The notes beneath the pieces were generated by a model, which saw nothing but the letters and a program-made list of their open reading frames with translations, was not told the origin of the DNA and searched no databases. Both the position numbers and the translations under genes were made by a program. A stretch of 44,728 nt of DNA from Streptomyces sp. PTY087I2 (GTDB taxonomy: Bacteria; Actinomycetota; Actinomycetes; Streptomycetales; Streptomycetaceae), in assembly GCF_001687325.1 (NCBI RefSeq), contig NZ_LZRD01000043.1:1-44728 (forward strand). Reading direction: 5' to 3'. This document shows, one piece after another, positions 8,709 through 16,532 of this stretch (position 1 is the first letter of the stretch; each line of letters begins with the position of its first letter).

Positions 8709-10103
8709 TCAGAGTGCGCCGGGACCGGCGGCGTCGGGAACGGGTCGGGCGGGGGCCTCGCGCGGGCCGTCGGGGACGGGGCGGACTGTGGCCTCGCACG
8801 GCCCGGGCCCGGTGGCGTCGGGGACGGCCCGGGCCGCGGGCTCGCGCGGGTCGGAGGCGTCGGCATCGTCGTCCGGGGCGGCGGTGGGGCTCGCGGGCGG
8901 CGGTACGGCCCCGGACCGTACGGACGGGGCGAGCGTCATGACCGCCGCCGAAACGGCCAGCACCGCGCCGACCACGCCGAAGGCGTTGCGCGGGCCGAGC
9001 GCGGTCAGCAGCGCACCGCCCGCGAGCGGGCCGAACGGCTGGACGATCGACGACAGGAAGGAGGCCGCGCTCTGCACCCGGCCGACCCGGTCCTCGGGGG
9101 TGACGACCAGCAGCGTCGACAGGAACCCGATGCTGGCGACCGTCGACAGGCCCATGCACACCGCGCAGAGCAGCCCCGCCACCAGCGGGCTGCTGAGCCA
9201 GGCCAGCACCCCGGCCGTCAGCACACAGCTCCAGCAGGTGACGACCAGGAGGGCCCGGACATGGCGGTCGGGCGAGAGCCGGGGCGCGAGCAGCGCGCCG
9301 ACGAGAGCGCCCGCCGAGACGCAGGTGATGACGAAGCCGCCGCCGAGCCCGGAGCGGCCGCCCTCGGAGAAGACGGCGAGAGCGGTGAAGGTGAGGGCGC
9401 CGAACGCGAAGTTCATGCCGAGACCGAAGACCAGCAACACCGTACGGAGGTACGGCAGTTGCCAGAGGAAGCCGAGTCCTGCGGTGAGCTCGTCGCGGCT
9501 GAAGACGGACCCGGCCTTCTTGTGGGCGGCCGATCGCGTACGTACGAGGGCCACGCAGACGGTCGACAGGAACAGGCCGATGAACTGGGCGGTGAAGGGC
9601 AGTGCCTCGTGGATACCGAAGAGCGCGCCGCCGACGAGCGGGCCGACCAGCCGGACCGTGGCGGTACGCGCCTGGAGCCGGGCGGTCGCCGTACCCATCT
9701 GGTCCGGCGGCACGACCGCGCGCAGCAGACCGAACGCGGCGGGGGCGTAGACGCTGTTCAGGACGGCTCCGGCGGTGGCGACCAGCAGGACGAGCACCAT
9801 GGGGGCGTGGCCGTTCCACACGGCGACGGTCAGGGCGGTGACCGCGAGCAGGCTCCCCGCGTCGCACAGCCGCATCAGCCGGCGGCGTTCGACCCGGTCG
9901 GCCATGACGCCGCCGGGCAGCATCGTGATCAGCACGGCGCAGATGGAGACGGTCCCCACGGTGCCGGCCTGCACGGCGGAGCCGGTCTCCTTGAGGATGA
10001 GCAAGGGCAGCGCGAGGGCGCTCATCTGGCTGCCCAGAACGGCGAACAGGCCGCTCATCCAGAGCAGCCGGAAGTCCCGGTTGGAGCGGAGGGGCGTGGC
10101 CAT
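8709..10103 (-). CDS. MFS exporter, probably for the class III lanthipeptide
   Basis: This 464-residue integral membrane protein of the major facilitator superfamily resembles the MFS_3/EntS-like drug exporters. About 12 hydrophobic segments are visible. The cytoplasmic loop after helix 2 carries the family motif G-G-V-M-A-D-R-V-E-R-R-R at about residues 64-75. The last 65 residues are a Pro/Ala/Asp-rich cytoplasmic tail of low complexity. It starts at ATG 10103 with GGGAG upstream and stops 12 bp before the LanKC start. The order precursors, exporter, synthetase in one leftward unit suggests export of the finished peptide. Many class III clusters use ABC transporters instead, so the substrate is an inference. 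Confidence 0.85.
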   Translation of the reverse strand: MATPLRSNRDFRLLWMSGLFAVLGSQMSALALPLLILKETGSAVQAGTVGTVSICAVLITMLPGGVMADRVERRRLMRLCDAGSLLAVTALTVAVWNGHAPMVLVLLVATAGAVLNSVYAPAAFGLLRAVVPPDQMGTATARLQARTATVRLVGPLVGGALFGIHEALPFTAQFIGLFLSTVCVALVRTRSAAHKKAGSVFSRDELTAGLGFLWQLPYLRTVLLVFGLGMNFAFGALTFTALAVFSEGGRSGLGGGFVITCVSAGALVGALLAPRLSPDRHVRALLVVTCWSCVLTAGVLAWLSSPLVAGLLCAVCMGLSTVASIGFLSTLLVVTPEDRVGRVQSAASFLSSIVQPFGPLAGGALLTALGPRNAFGVVGAVLAVSAAVMTLAPSVRSGAVPPPASPTAAPDDDADASDPREPAARAVPDATGPGPCEATVRPVPDGPREAPARPVPDAAGPGAL

Positions 10104-10156
10104 CGGCAGGCTCCCGGAGATCGGCGTACGGACGTGGGACGAGGGACAAGCGCGGC

Positions 10157-10188
10157 GGGGCGGCTCCCGCTGTCCGCGGAGCCGCCCC
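10157..10188 (-). terminator. GC-rich hairpin 2 between precursor and exporter genes
   Basis: A perfect 11-bp stem (10157-10167 with 10178-10188) encloses a 10-base loop. It lies in the 174-bp gap between the upstream precursor gene and the exporter. There is no U-run, so it may act as an attenuator or 3'-end stabiliser rather than a full terminator. Confidence 0.55.
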
Positions 10189-10210
10189 GTACCGCCTGTC
10201 CGCCGGCCGG

Positions 10211-10252
10211 GCGCCGCGGGGGCGAGGTCTCGGCCTCGTCCCGCCGCGGCGC
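10211..10252 (-). terminator. GC-rich hairpin 1 after the precursor genes
   Basis: An imperfect long stem pairs 10211-10227 with 10234-10252 around a six-base loop and has a small internal asymmetry. It lies 25 bp beyond the stop of the second precursor in the direction of transcription. With the next hairpin it would let precursor mRNA exceed synthetase mRNA. Confidence 0.5.
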
Positions 10253-10277
10253 ACGGCCCGGTGGTTCAGCGCTGAGT

Positions 10278-10436
10278 TCAGCGCTGCGACTCGACGACGC
10301 TCAGCACGCTGATGCAGTTGCCGTCGGTCGTGTCGCCGCCCTGGACGGACGTCTCCTGGAGGTCCAGGACGGAGTGCGCCTCGACCTCGGGGGTCTCGTT
10401 GGTCTCGTCGCCGGCCGGCTTCGTGTTCTCGGACAT
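10278..10436 (-). CDS. Class III lanthipeptide precursor, copy 1
   Basis: This 52-residue precursor starts at ATG 10436 with GGAG six bases upstream. The leader is acidic and contains S-V-L-D-L-Q-E, matching the hydrophobic-L-x-L-Q recognition box of class III (LanKC) leaders. The putative core ends G-D-T-T-D-G-N-C-I-S-V-L-S-V-V-E-S-Q-R. Its single Cys (residue 41) precedes Ser43 and Ser46, the reverse of the usual Ser-x-x-Ser-x(n)-Cys labionin motif. The leader, through T-S-V, is identical to copy 2; the following segment differs; N-C-I-S-V-L-S-V-V-E is identical again. No leader protease gene is adjacent. The cytoplasmic subtilase at 16533 is one candidate. Confidence 0.87.
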   Translation of the reverse strand: MSENTKPAGDETNETPEVEAHSVLDLQETSVQGGDTTDGNCISVLSVVESQR

Positions 10437-10516
10437 GGTGATCTCCATCCACTGGATAGGCGGAATGCTCTGTGCGGAACGCGGTGTGACGGAAACGCGG
10501 TGTGCGGCGGGTGAGA

Positions 10517-10678
10517 TCAGTTCTCGACGACGCTGAGCACGCTGATGCAGTTGCCGGGCGGCGCGATGATGTCGCGGTCGGCGTTGACGGACGTCTCCTG
10601 GAGGTCCAGCACGGAGTGCGCCTCGACCTCGGGGGTCTCGTTGGTCTCGTCGCCGGCCGGCTTCGTGTTCTCGGACAT
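10517..10678 (-). CDS. Class III lanthipeptide precursor, copy 2
   Basis: This 53-residue paralogue of copy 1 is first in the leftward operon. It starts at ATG 10678 with GGAG six bases upstream. Residues 1-31 equal those of copy 1, including the D-L-Q leader box. The variable stretch is N-A-D-R-D-I-I-A-P-P-G, then the shared N-C-I-S-V-L-S-V-V-E and a final Asn. Only one Cys and two core Ser are present, and unlike copy 1 there is no Thr in the variable part. Conservation of leader and C-terminal ring motif with divergence between them suggests that selection keeps the ring while the spacer varies. The peptides could form a two-component product or two single products. Confidence 0.87.
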   Translation of the reverse strand: MSENTKPAGDETNETPEVEAHSVLDLQETSVNADRDIIAPPGNCISVLSVVEN

Positions 10679-10695
10679 GGTGGTCTCCATCCACT

Positions 10696-11001
10696 CGTCA
10701 CTGCGGGGCCGGAACGCCCGGAAGAATTCCTCCGGTCGTCCGGTGCGGCGGGCCGGTGCCTGCCGTTGCCGAGAAAGCTAGGAAGCGGGGCCTGGCGATC
10801 GCTTCGCCGCCGGTATGGCAGCGGTATTGCCCCCAGCTCGCGGCGGTACGGGCACGCCCGGCGGGCCCGGCCGCCACCTCGGGAACCCGCTCCGACCTGG
10901 GCCCATACCGCTGCCGAAGCGCTTCCGGACCGTCCTCGAACCGGTGGCCCACAGCCTGGGTACGCGCCCGACGCGCCCCGGCCCCGAAGGAGGCGGCCCG
11001 C
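10696..11001. promoter_or_regulatory. Divergent control region with SARP-like repeats
   Basis: This gene-free stretch separates the class III operon (left) from the radical SAM cassette (right). It contains CGGTATG (10811-10817) and CGGTATT (10822-10828), a heptamer direct repeat with 11-bp periodicity as bound by SARP regulators. An 11-bp perfect inverted repeat pairs 10817-10827 with 10905-10915. A leftward -10-like TAGCTT is at 10780-10775. The SD GGAGG (10989-10993) serves the radical SAM gene. The repeat-to--10 distance is not the usual 8 bp, so assignment to the local SARP is tentative. Confidence 0.5.
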
Positions 11002-12177
11002 ATGGAACTCGCCGAACTCGTCGCACGGCGGCCCTTTCCCGCCGCAGGTCTGCTGCTCGGCCTCACCCGGCGCTGCCCGCTGAGCTGCGCGCACTGCTCG
11101 ACCGGGTCGGACCTGTTCACCCGCCAGGAGCCGGACGCCGGTCAACTGGAGCGTTTCGTCGGCTCGTTCACCGAGGAGAACCGGCCGGACGTGGTGATGC
11201 TCACCGGCGGGGAGCCGCTGCTCCTGCCCGCGCTCGCCGAGCGGCTGAGCACCCTGGCGCGGGCGGCCGGATCCCGTACGGCGCTGCTGAGCGGCATGTT
11301 CTTCGCCCGGGGCGGGGCTCTTCCGGGCGGCCGGAGCGGGGCCCTTCCTGGCAGGCGGCGCAGATCGATTCCGCCCGCAGTCCTGCGCGCGATCCGCTCC
11401 GTCGACCACTTCTCCGCCTCTCTCGACGAACACCACGAGCGCGAGGTGTCGCGGGCCGACGTCTTCCGCGCCCTGCATCTGGTCCGGGAGGAGGGGGTGG
11501 CCGTGAGCCTCCACCTCACCGGGACCGGCGGCGCGGACCCGTATCTCGCCGATCTGACGCGGGCGGTGGAGAAGGAGTTCGGCGGCCAAGTGCCCTGCCT
11601 GGTCAACGAGGTGCGGCCGTTCGGCCGGGCCGCTTCCTGGGCACGGGCGGCCCGCACCGGGCCTGATCCCGCCGCGGCGTCCCCGTGCTCGATGGCCGCC
11701 TGGCCAGTGGTCGCCTTCGACGGCCGGGTGCTGGCCTGCTGCAACCAGGACACCGTGGACCGCCGGCCCGTACCGGCCCATCTGGACCTCGGCCATATCG
11801 CGGAGGACGACTGGGGAACCGTACGCCAACGGGCCCTGGAATCCCCGGTGCTGCGCATGCTCCGCACGGTCGGGCCGGCACATCTGGCCGCCCGGTACGG
11901 TTCCGGCCCCCGGCCCGGCTCCTACTGCGACGGCTGCCGGGCGCTCGGCGGTGACGAGGCGGTGGCGGCCGGGGCGCGGGCGGTGGCGGGTGGTGCGGCC
12001 GGGGCGCTGCTGGATCTCACGGCCGCGATGCGCGGCTCCCGGGAGGGGGCGCAGGGCATCGTGCGCCGCCACGGCTGCGCGGCGTACGCGCCGTTGGTCG
12101 TCGCGGGCGGGCCGGCCCTGCCGGGAACCGACGACCGGGACATCCGATGGACGACCGACGACCGGAGCATCCGATGA
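11002..12177 (+). CDS. Radical SAM enzyme with SPASM-like C-terminus
   Basis: This 391-residue radical S-adenosylmethionine enzyme probably acts on a RiPP. The cluster motif is C-P-L-S-C-A-H-C (Cys25, Cys29, Cys32), a C-x3-C-x2-C site. The SAM-binding T-G-G-E-P follows near residue 70. A second group of cysteines lies at the C-terminal side: C-S-M-A-A-W-P, then V-L-A-C-C-N-Q-D and Y-C-D-G-C, as in SPASM/twitch auxiliary-cluster domains of peptide-modifying enzymes. An odd Gly/Arg-rich insertion (A-L-P-G-G-R-S-G-A-L-P-G-R-R) lies near residues 110-125. The start was set at ATG 11002 for its GGAGG at 10989-10993. The stop overlaps the next start as ATGA (12174-12177), so translation is coupled. 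The substrate is unknown; the 72-residue peptide two genes downstream is the nearest candidate. Confidence 0.87.
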   Translation: MELAELVARRPFPAAGLLLGLTRRCPLSCAHCSTGSDLFTRQEPDAGQLERFVGSFTEENRPDVVMLTGGEPLLLPALAERLSTLARAAGSRTALLSGMFFARGGALPGGRSGALPGRRRRSIPPAVLRAIRSVDHFSASLDEHHEREVSRADVFRALHLVREEGVAVSLHLTGTGGADPYLADLTRAVEKEFGGQVPCLVNEVRPFGRAASWARAARTGPDPAAASPCSMAAWPVVAFDGRVLACCNQDTVDRRPVPAHLDLGHIAEDDWGTVRQRALESPVLRMLRTVGPAHLAARYGSGPRPGSYCDGCRALGGDEAVAAGARAVAGGAAGALLDLTAAMRGSREGAQGIVRRHGCAAYAPLVVAGGPALPGTDDRDIRWTTDDRSIR

Positions 12178-12899
12178 GCACCGGGGCCTCCGCCCGGCTG
12201 CGGACCAAACTCCTTTTGCTGGAACCGGAGTTCCGTGGCGCGACCCACCACATGTGGCGCGCCGATGGGCTGTTGCCGCGCTACCGGACGTATCTGTGCA
12301 CGATGCACGCCGTCATCCGGGCCTCCGTCCCGCTGATGGAGCTGGCCCTCGACCGCCTCCGCCCCCGGGCCGCTTCCGGTGATCCGCTCGCGGCACCGCT
12401 CGCCGCGTATCTGGCGGAGCACATCCGGGAGGAGGAGGGCCACGACGCCTGGCTGCTGGAGGACCTCCGGGCGGCGGGCGGCACGCCCGAGGACGCGCTC
12501 GGACCGCTGCCCTCCCCGCTGGTCGCCTCGCTCGTCGGGTCCCAGTACTACTGGATCGAGCACCACCACCCGGTCGCCCTGCTCGGCTACATCGCCGTAC
12601 TGGAGGGCTACGCGCCCGCCCCCGGCCTGACCGACCGCATCGCCCGGCGCACCGGGCTGCCCGCCGCCGCCCTGCGGACCGTACGGGAGCACGCGGTGCT
12701 CGACACGGAGCACCTGGACGAGCTGTACGCGCTGCTGGACCGGCTGCCGCTCGGCCGGGACCGGGAAGCGGCCGTGGCGGTCAGCGCCCTGCACTCCCTC
12801 GACGCGCTCACCCGGCTGTTCGTCCGGCTCGGGCGCTCCGCGCCGGCGCCGTCGCCGCGGGGAGCCGGACCTGTCTCACCGATGGGAGTCACACCATGA
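12174..12899 (+). CDS. Iron-containing redox (heme-oxygenase-like diiron) family protein
   Basis: This 241-residue, all-helical protein has the look of the heme-oxygenase-like diiron oxidase/iron-containing redox family. Candidate metal ligands are spread in family fashion: E-H-I-R-E-E-E-G-H at residues 82-90, I-E-H-H-H-P at 128-133, and R-E-H with D-T-E-H at 171-180. Members of this fold carry out C-C or C-N cleavage, desaturation or decarboxylation using O2. The gene overlaps its neighbours by 4 bp on both sides (ATGA at 12174 and at 12896), so it is translated as one unit with the radical SAM enzyme and the 72-residue peptide. Joint action on the same substrate is inferred. Confidence 0.8.
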   Translation: MSTGASARLRTKLLLLEPEFRGATHHMWRADGLLPRYRTYLCTMHAVIRASVPLMELALDRLRPRAASGDPLAAPLAAYLAEHIREEEGHDAWLLEDLRAAGGTPEDALGPLPSPLVASLVGSQYYWIEHHHPVALLGYIAVLEGYAPAPGLTDRIARRTGLPAAALRTVREHAVLDTEHLDELYALLDRLPLGRDREAAVAVSALHSLDALTRLFVRLGRSAPAPSPRGAGPVSPMGVTP

Positions 12900-13114
12900 C
12901 CGGATCACCCGCGAACGGCGAACGGCCGCCGCTGCCCGACGCGTTGTACGAGGCGGGCTTCCCCGTCGATCTGCTCACCGAGGAGCAGCGTGAGGTGCTG
13001 AGCGGGCTGACGCCGGAGGAACTGGCGCTGCTGCTCGATGTGAAGAGCCGGCTGGACGCCGTGGGGCCGGAGGTCCAGGCGCACGGGGAGATCGCCGGGG
13101 GCGCGCTGTTCTGA
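12896..13114 (+). CDS. 72-residue Cys-free small protein, candidate RiPP precursor
   Basis: The product is 72 residues with no Cys. A Pro-rich N-terminus is followed by two predicted amphipathic helices (L-L-T-E-E-Q-R-E-V-L-S-G-L and P-E-E-L-A-L-L-L-D-V-K-S-R-L). A short Gly-containing hydrophobic tail ends G-E-I-A-G-G-A-L-F. From memory it resembles small Streptomyces proteins labelled 'aroma-sacti cluster domain', which occur beside radical SAM genes; this was not checked. It may be the precursor (helical leader plus short core) or an accessory recognition protein. Its start overlaps the diiron gene stop, and a long hairpin follows 40 bp after its stop, a common arrangement for abundant precursor mRNA. 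Confidence 0.75.
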   Translation: MTGSPANGERPPLPDALYEAGFPVDLLTEEQREVLSGLTPEELALLLDVKSRLDAVGPEVQAHGEIAGGALF

Positions 13115-13153
13115 CCCCGGCCCGACCCCGGCCCGCCCCCGTTTCGACCGGTC

Positions 13154-13207
13154 GGCGGTACGGACGCGGCGGCGGCGATCGCGGCCGCCGCCGGGTCCGT
13201 ACCCGCC
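13154..13207 (+). terminator. Long GC-rich hairpin after the 72-aa gene
   Basis: A stem of about 23 bp pairs 13154-13176 with 13184-13207, with one bulge and one mismatch and a seven-base loop. No U-run follows. It probably acts as a partial terminator or RNA stabiliser between the radical SAM unit and the cyclase gene. Confidence 0.65.
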
Positions 13208-13250
13208 CGACATCCCGGAGAGATCGTCATCCCGGAGAGAAGGACCCGCC

Positions 13251-16200
13251 ATGAACTGCCTCTCGTGCCAGCAGGATCTGCCGCCGACGGCCCGGTTCTG
13301 CTCGTCCTGCGGGACGCCGTGCGCGACCGCCGCGGCTGCCGCTCCCGCCGCTGTCACCGCGGCCGGACCGGCCGCCGCCGCTCCCCCGCCCGGTGACGAA
13401 CGCAAGCCGGTGACCGTGCTGTTCTGCGATCTCGTGGGGTCGACCGCGCTGTCCGGTGTGCTCGATCCGGAGACGCTGCGCACGGTGACCCTGCGGTACT
13501 TCGAGGCGATGAGCGCGGAGATCGTGGCGCGGGGCGGCACCCCGGAGAAGTTCATCGGGGACGCGGTGATGGCGGTGTTCGGCGTCCCGGTGGTCCGGGA
13601 CGACGACGCCCGGCGGGCGCTGGCGGCGGCGCTCGGGATGCGCCGGGCGCTGGCCCAGCTGAACGAGGAGCTGGACGCCGCCCTCGGCATCGAGCTGGCG
13701 ATCCGGATCGGCGTCAACACCGGTCAGGTGGTGGCGGGTTCGGACCGTTCGGCCCGGCAGGCGCTGGTCTCCGGGGAGACCGTCAACATCGCCGCCCGGC
13801 TGGAGCAGAACGCGGGCCGGGGCGAGATCCTGATCGGCCCCGGGACGCTCCTCGCCGCCGGTCCGACGGTGACCGCCGAGCCCACCGGGCCGCTGCGGCT
13901 GAAGGGCAAACGGGACAGCGTCGAGGCGCACCGGCTGCTCGCGCTGGGCGCGGACGACCCCGAGCTGCTGCGCCGCTTCGACGTCCCGTTCGTCGGACGC
14001 GACGCCGAACGGCGGTCACTGGACGCCGCGTTGGAGCGGGCGGTGCGCGGGGGCGCGGCGGGACTGCTGCGGGTCACCGGGGAGGCGGGGATCGGAAAGA
14101 CCCGGCTGGTACGGGAGTGGCTGGCGGGGCGGTCGGCGTCCGGCGGGCTCGCGTACGGGGCGGGGCGGTGCCGGAGTTACGGGGACCACGGCACCCTCGC
14201 ACCGCTGGCCGACGCGGTGCGCTCGCTGCTGGCCGCGACGGGCCCCTCGCAAGGTGCGCGGGAGACTGCCGACGGGCTGGCGGTCGACGACGCGATGGCT
14301 CTGCTGTCCGGGGGCCTGCTGCGGGACGGTACGCCGAACGCGCCCTTCGAGGACATGTGCGCGGCGCTGACGACGGTCCTGGAACGGGCGGCCCGCGTCC
14401 GGCCCGTCGTCCTGGTGCTGGACGACTGGCACGCGGCGGCCCCGCTGCTGGTCCGCACGGCGCACCGGCTGACGGACGGCTCGGGGTGCGCGGGCGTGTT
14501 GGTGCTCTGCGCGGGGCGACCGGACGGGCCGGACGACGAACCACCCGTCGGTGCGGGGGCGTTGCTCCAGCTCACGGGGTTGCCGTACGAGGAGGCGGCC
14601 CGGCTCGCGGCCGTTCTCGCGGGTCCGGACGGTGGGCGGCGCTCGGGGGACGACCGGTCCCTGGCAGGGGACGCGTCCGACCGGATCGGCGACGACAGCC
14701 CGCCCCGCAACGACACCCCGCCCGGCACCGACCGGCTCCTGGCGCGGGCCGGGGGCAATCCGCTCTACCTGGAACAGCTCCTGGTCGGCGACCGGGCGGA
14801 CACAGGGGCCGGGACGGCGGCCGACGAGGAGCTGCCGCCCACGCTCCAGGCGCTGCTGGGCGCGCGGATCGGTGCGCTGGCCCGGGCGGAGCGCGATGTG
14901 GTGGACCTGGCCGCCGTGATCGGCCGGGAGTTCACCGCACCGGAACTGGTCCGGCTCCAGCTGTCCGTACGGGCCGCGGAGGGCCACGGGGTCACATCGC
15001 AACGGCATTTGGTGGACGAGGCGTTGGAGGCGTTGGGCCGCCGCCGGCTGGTCGAGTCGGGCCCCCAGAGAGACCGGGCGGCCGAGGCGGCGTACCGGTT
15101 CAGCAGCGGGCTCGTGCACGAAGTCGCGTACGCCTCGCTGTCCAAGCGGGCCAAGGCCGAACGGCACGCCTGGGCCGCCGAGTTGCCCAGTGTGCTGCGC
15201 AGCGGCGACGGTGCGGTGGGCGGCCATCTGGAGCGGGCCTACCGCTACCGCGCCGAGCTGGGCCTGCTGGACGACCGGGCCCGGCGGCTGCGCGACCGGG
15301 CCGCCGCCGCGCTGGGCCGGGCCGGGGCGCAGGCCGCCGCCCGGTCCGACCTGCACTGGGCGCACGGACTGCTGGAGCGGGCGGTGGAGCTGAGCCCCGG
15401 CGACCCGGCGGCGACGCGGCGGCTCGGCGAGGTGCGGGTGGCGCTCGGCCGCGCCGCCGAGGGGGCCGAACTGCTGTACCAGGTACGGGACATGGCGGCC
15501 GATCCGGTGGAGGCCGCGCACGCCCGCCTGGCGCTCGCGGTGCTGGACCCGGGCGGCCCCGGACCCGGCCCCGCCGCCGTGGCCCGTACCGTGCTCCCGG
15601 TGTTCGAGGCGGCCGGGGACTCGGTCGGCCGGGCGCGCGCTCATCTGCGGCTCGCCCAGCAGTTCCAGCGGTCCGGGCGGCACGAGGAGGCGGAGCGGGA
15701 CCAGGCGCGGGCCCTGGAGCACGCGGTGCTGGCCGGTGCGGAGCCGGAACGGGCCGGGGCGCTCGGTGCGATCGGCATCTCCCTGTGGCGCGGGCCGGTC
15801 CCGGTGCCCGCCGCGGTGATCCGCTGCCGGACGCTGCTGGCGGCGCACGGCGCGGGCCGCCCCACGGTCCGGGTCACGCTCAACTGCCCCCTGGCCGTGC
15901 TGTACGCGCTCCAGGACGCGGCCGAGGACGCGTACGGCTGCCTGGCCGAGGCGGAGCGGCTGGCCGGGAAGCTGGGGTTCGCCGAGGCGGAGGTGTTCCT
16001 GCCGATGTTCCGGGCGACGGTGGAGGCGCTGTCCGGCCGGAGCGCCGCCGCGCTGGACCTGCTCGGCCGGGCGGACGCGGCGGCCCGGCGCACGGGGGCA
16101 GCGGGGATGCGGACGGCCGTGGCGCTGGACGCGGCCCGCCTGGAGCTGGACGAGGGCCGGGAGGACCGGGCGGCGGAGCGGCTGGCGGGCATCGGCGACG

Positions 16201-16529
16201 CTTCGGGGCTGAGCCGGTCGGACGCGGTGGACCTGGCGGGGCTGCGGGCCCGGCTGACGGCACGGGACCGGCCCGGGGATGCGGCCGCGTACGCGGAGCA
16301 GGCGGTGCGGGCGTCGCTGCTCACCGACTCCCCGCTGGTGCAGGCGACGGCCGAGCTGGACCGGGCGCACACGCTCGCCGCCCTGGGCCGGCATCCGGAG
16401 GCCGAGGCGTCGGCCCGGGCGGCCGGGGCGCACTTCACGGGCAAGGGGCATCTGCCGGGGGTGCGCCGGGTCTCCGGGTTCCTCGCGCGCCCGCCCCTGC
16501 CGATGGCCACGACGAGGGAGAGGAGCTGA
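13251..16529 (+). CDS. Zinc-ribbon / class III nucleotide cyclase / AAA ATPase signalling protein
   Basis: This 1092-residue protein combines three modules. A short zinc ribbon is at the N-terminus (Cys3, Cys6, Cys17, Cys20). A class III adenylate/guanylate cyclase domain covers about 45-235, with F-C-D-L-V-G-S-T and G-D-A-V-M-A-V-F-G supplying metal-binding Asp residues and V-N-I-A-A-R-L-E supplying the Asn/Arg pair. A STAND-type ATPase follows, with Walker A G-E-A-G-I-G-K-T near residue 280, and then a long TPR-like C-terminus. Whether it makes cAMP, cGMP or nothing cannot be read from sequence. The SD AAGGA at 13239-13243 lies inside the second copy of a 13-bp direct repeat (13211-13223, 13228-13240). 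The protease gene starts 3 bp after its stop, so the two form an operon. Confidence 0.88.
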   Translation: MNCLSCQQDLPPTARFCSSCGTPCATAAAAAPAAVTAAGPAAAAPPPGDERKPVTVLFCDLVGSTALSGVLDPETLRTVTLRYFEAMSAEIVARGGTPEKFIGDAVMAVFGVPVVRDDDARRALAAALGMRRALAQLNEELDAALGIELAIRIGVNTGQVVAGSDRSARQALVSGETVNIAARLEQNAGRGEILIGPGTLLAAGPTVTAEPTGPLRLKGKRDSVEAHRLLALGADDPELLRRFDVPFVGRDAERRSLDAALERAVRGGAAGLLRVTGEAGIGKTRLVREWLAGRSASGGLAYGAGRCRSYGDHGTLAPLADAVRSLLAATGPSQGARETADGLAVDDAMALLSGGLLRDGTPNAPFEDMCAALTTVLERAARVRPVVLVLDDWHAAAPLLVRTAHRLTDGSGCAGVLVLCAGRPDGPDDEPPVGAGALLQLTGLPYEEAARLAAVLAGPDGGRRSGDDRSLAGDASDRIGDDSPPRNDTPPGTDRLLARAGGNPLYLEQLLVGDRADTGAGTAADEELPPTLQALLGARIGALARAERDVVDLAAVIGREFTAPELVRLQLSVRAAEGHGVTSQRHLVDEALEALGRRRLVESGPQRDRAAEAAYRFSSGLVHEVAYASLSKRAKAERHAWAAELPSVLRSGDGAVGGHLERAYRYRAELGLLDDRARRLRDRAAAALGRAGAQAAARSDLHWAHGLLERAVELSPGDPAATRRLGEVRVALGRAAEGAELLYQVRDMAADPVEAAHARLALAVLDPGGPGPGPAAVARTVLPVFEAAGDSVGRARAHLRLAQQFQRSGRHEEAERDQARALEHAVLAGAEPERAGALGAIGISLWRGPVPVPAAVIRCRTLLAAHGAGRPTVRVTLNCPLAVLYALQDAAEDAYGCLAEAERLAGKLGFAEAEVFLPMFRATVEALSGRSAAALDLLGRADAAARRTGAAGMRTAVALDAARLELDEGREDRAAERLAGIGDASGLSRSDAVDLAGLRARLTARDRPGDAAAYAEQAVRASLLTDSPLVQATAELDRAHTLAALGRHPEAEASARAAGAHFTGKGHLPGVRRVSGFLARPPLPMATTRERS

Positions 16530-16532
16530 CCG

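Larger units (their letters stand above)
10278..10695 (-). repeat. Tandem duplication of the precursor gene with its 5' region
   Basis: About 170 bp at 10278-10453 and 10517-10695 are near-identical, covering the ORF and the G-G-A-G-containing upstream segment. Divergence is concentrated in the core spacer. The 80 bp between the copies contain a short direct repeat ACGCGGTGTG. This is a direct duplication rather than two independent genes. Confidence 0.8.

Noticed and set aside
4759..12072. A 2437-residue open frame on the minus strand
   Set aside because: It runs antisense through the SARP gene and out of phase through LanKC, the exporter and the radical SAM gene. Its composition is Arg/Pro/Ala-rich without domains. 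It is a by-product of high GC.
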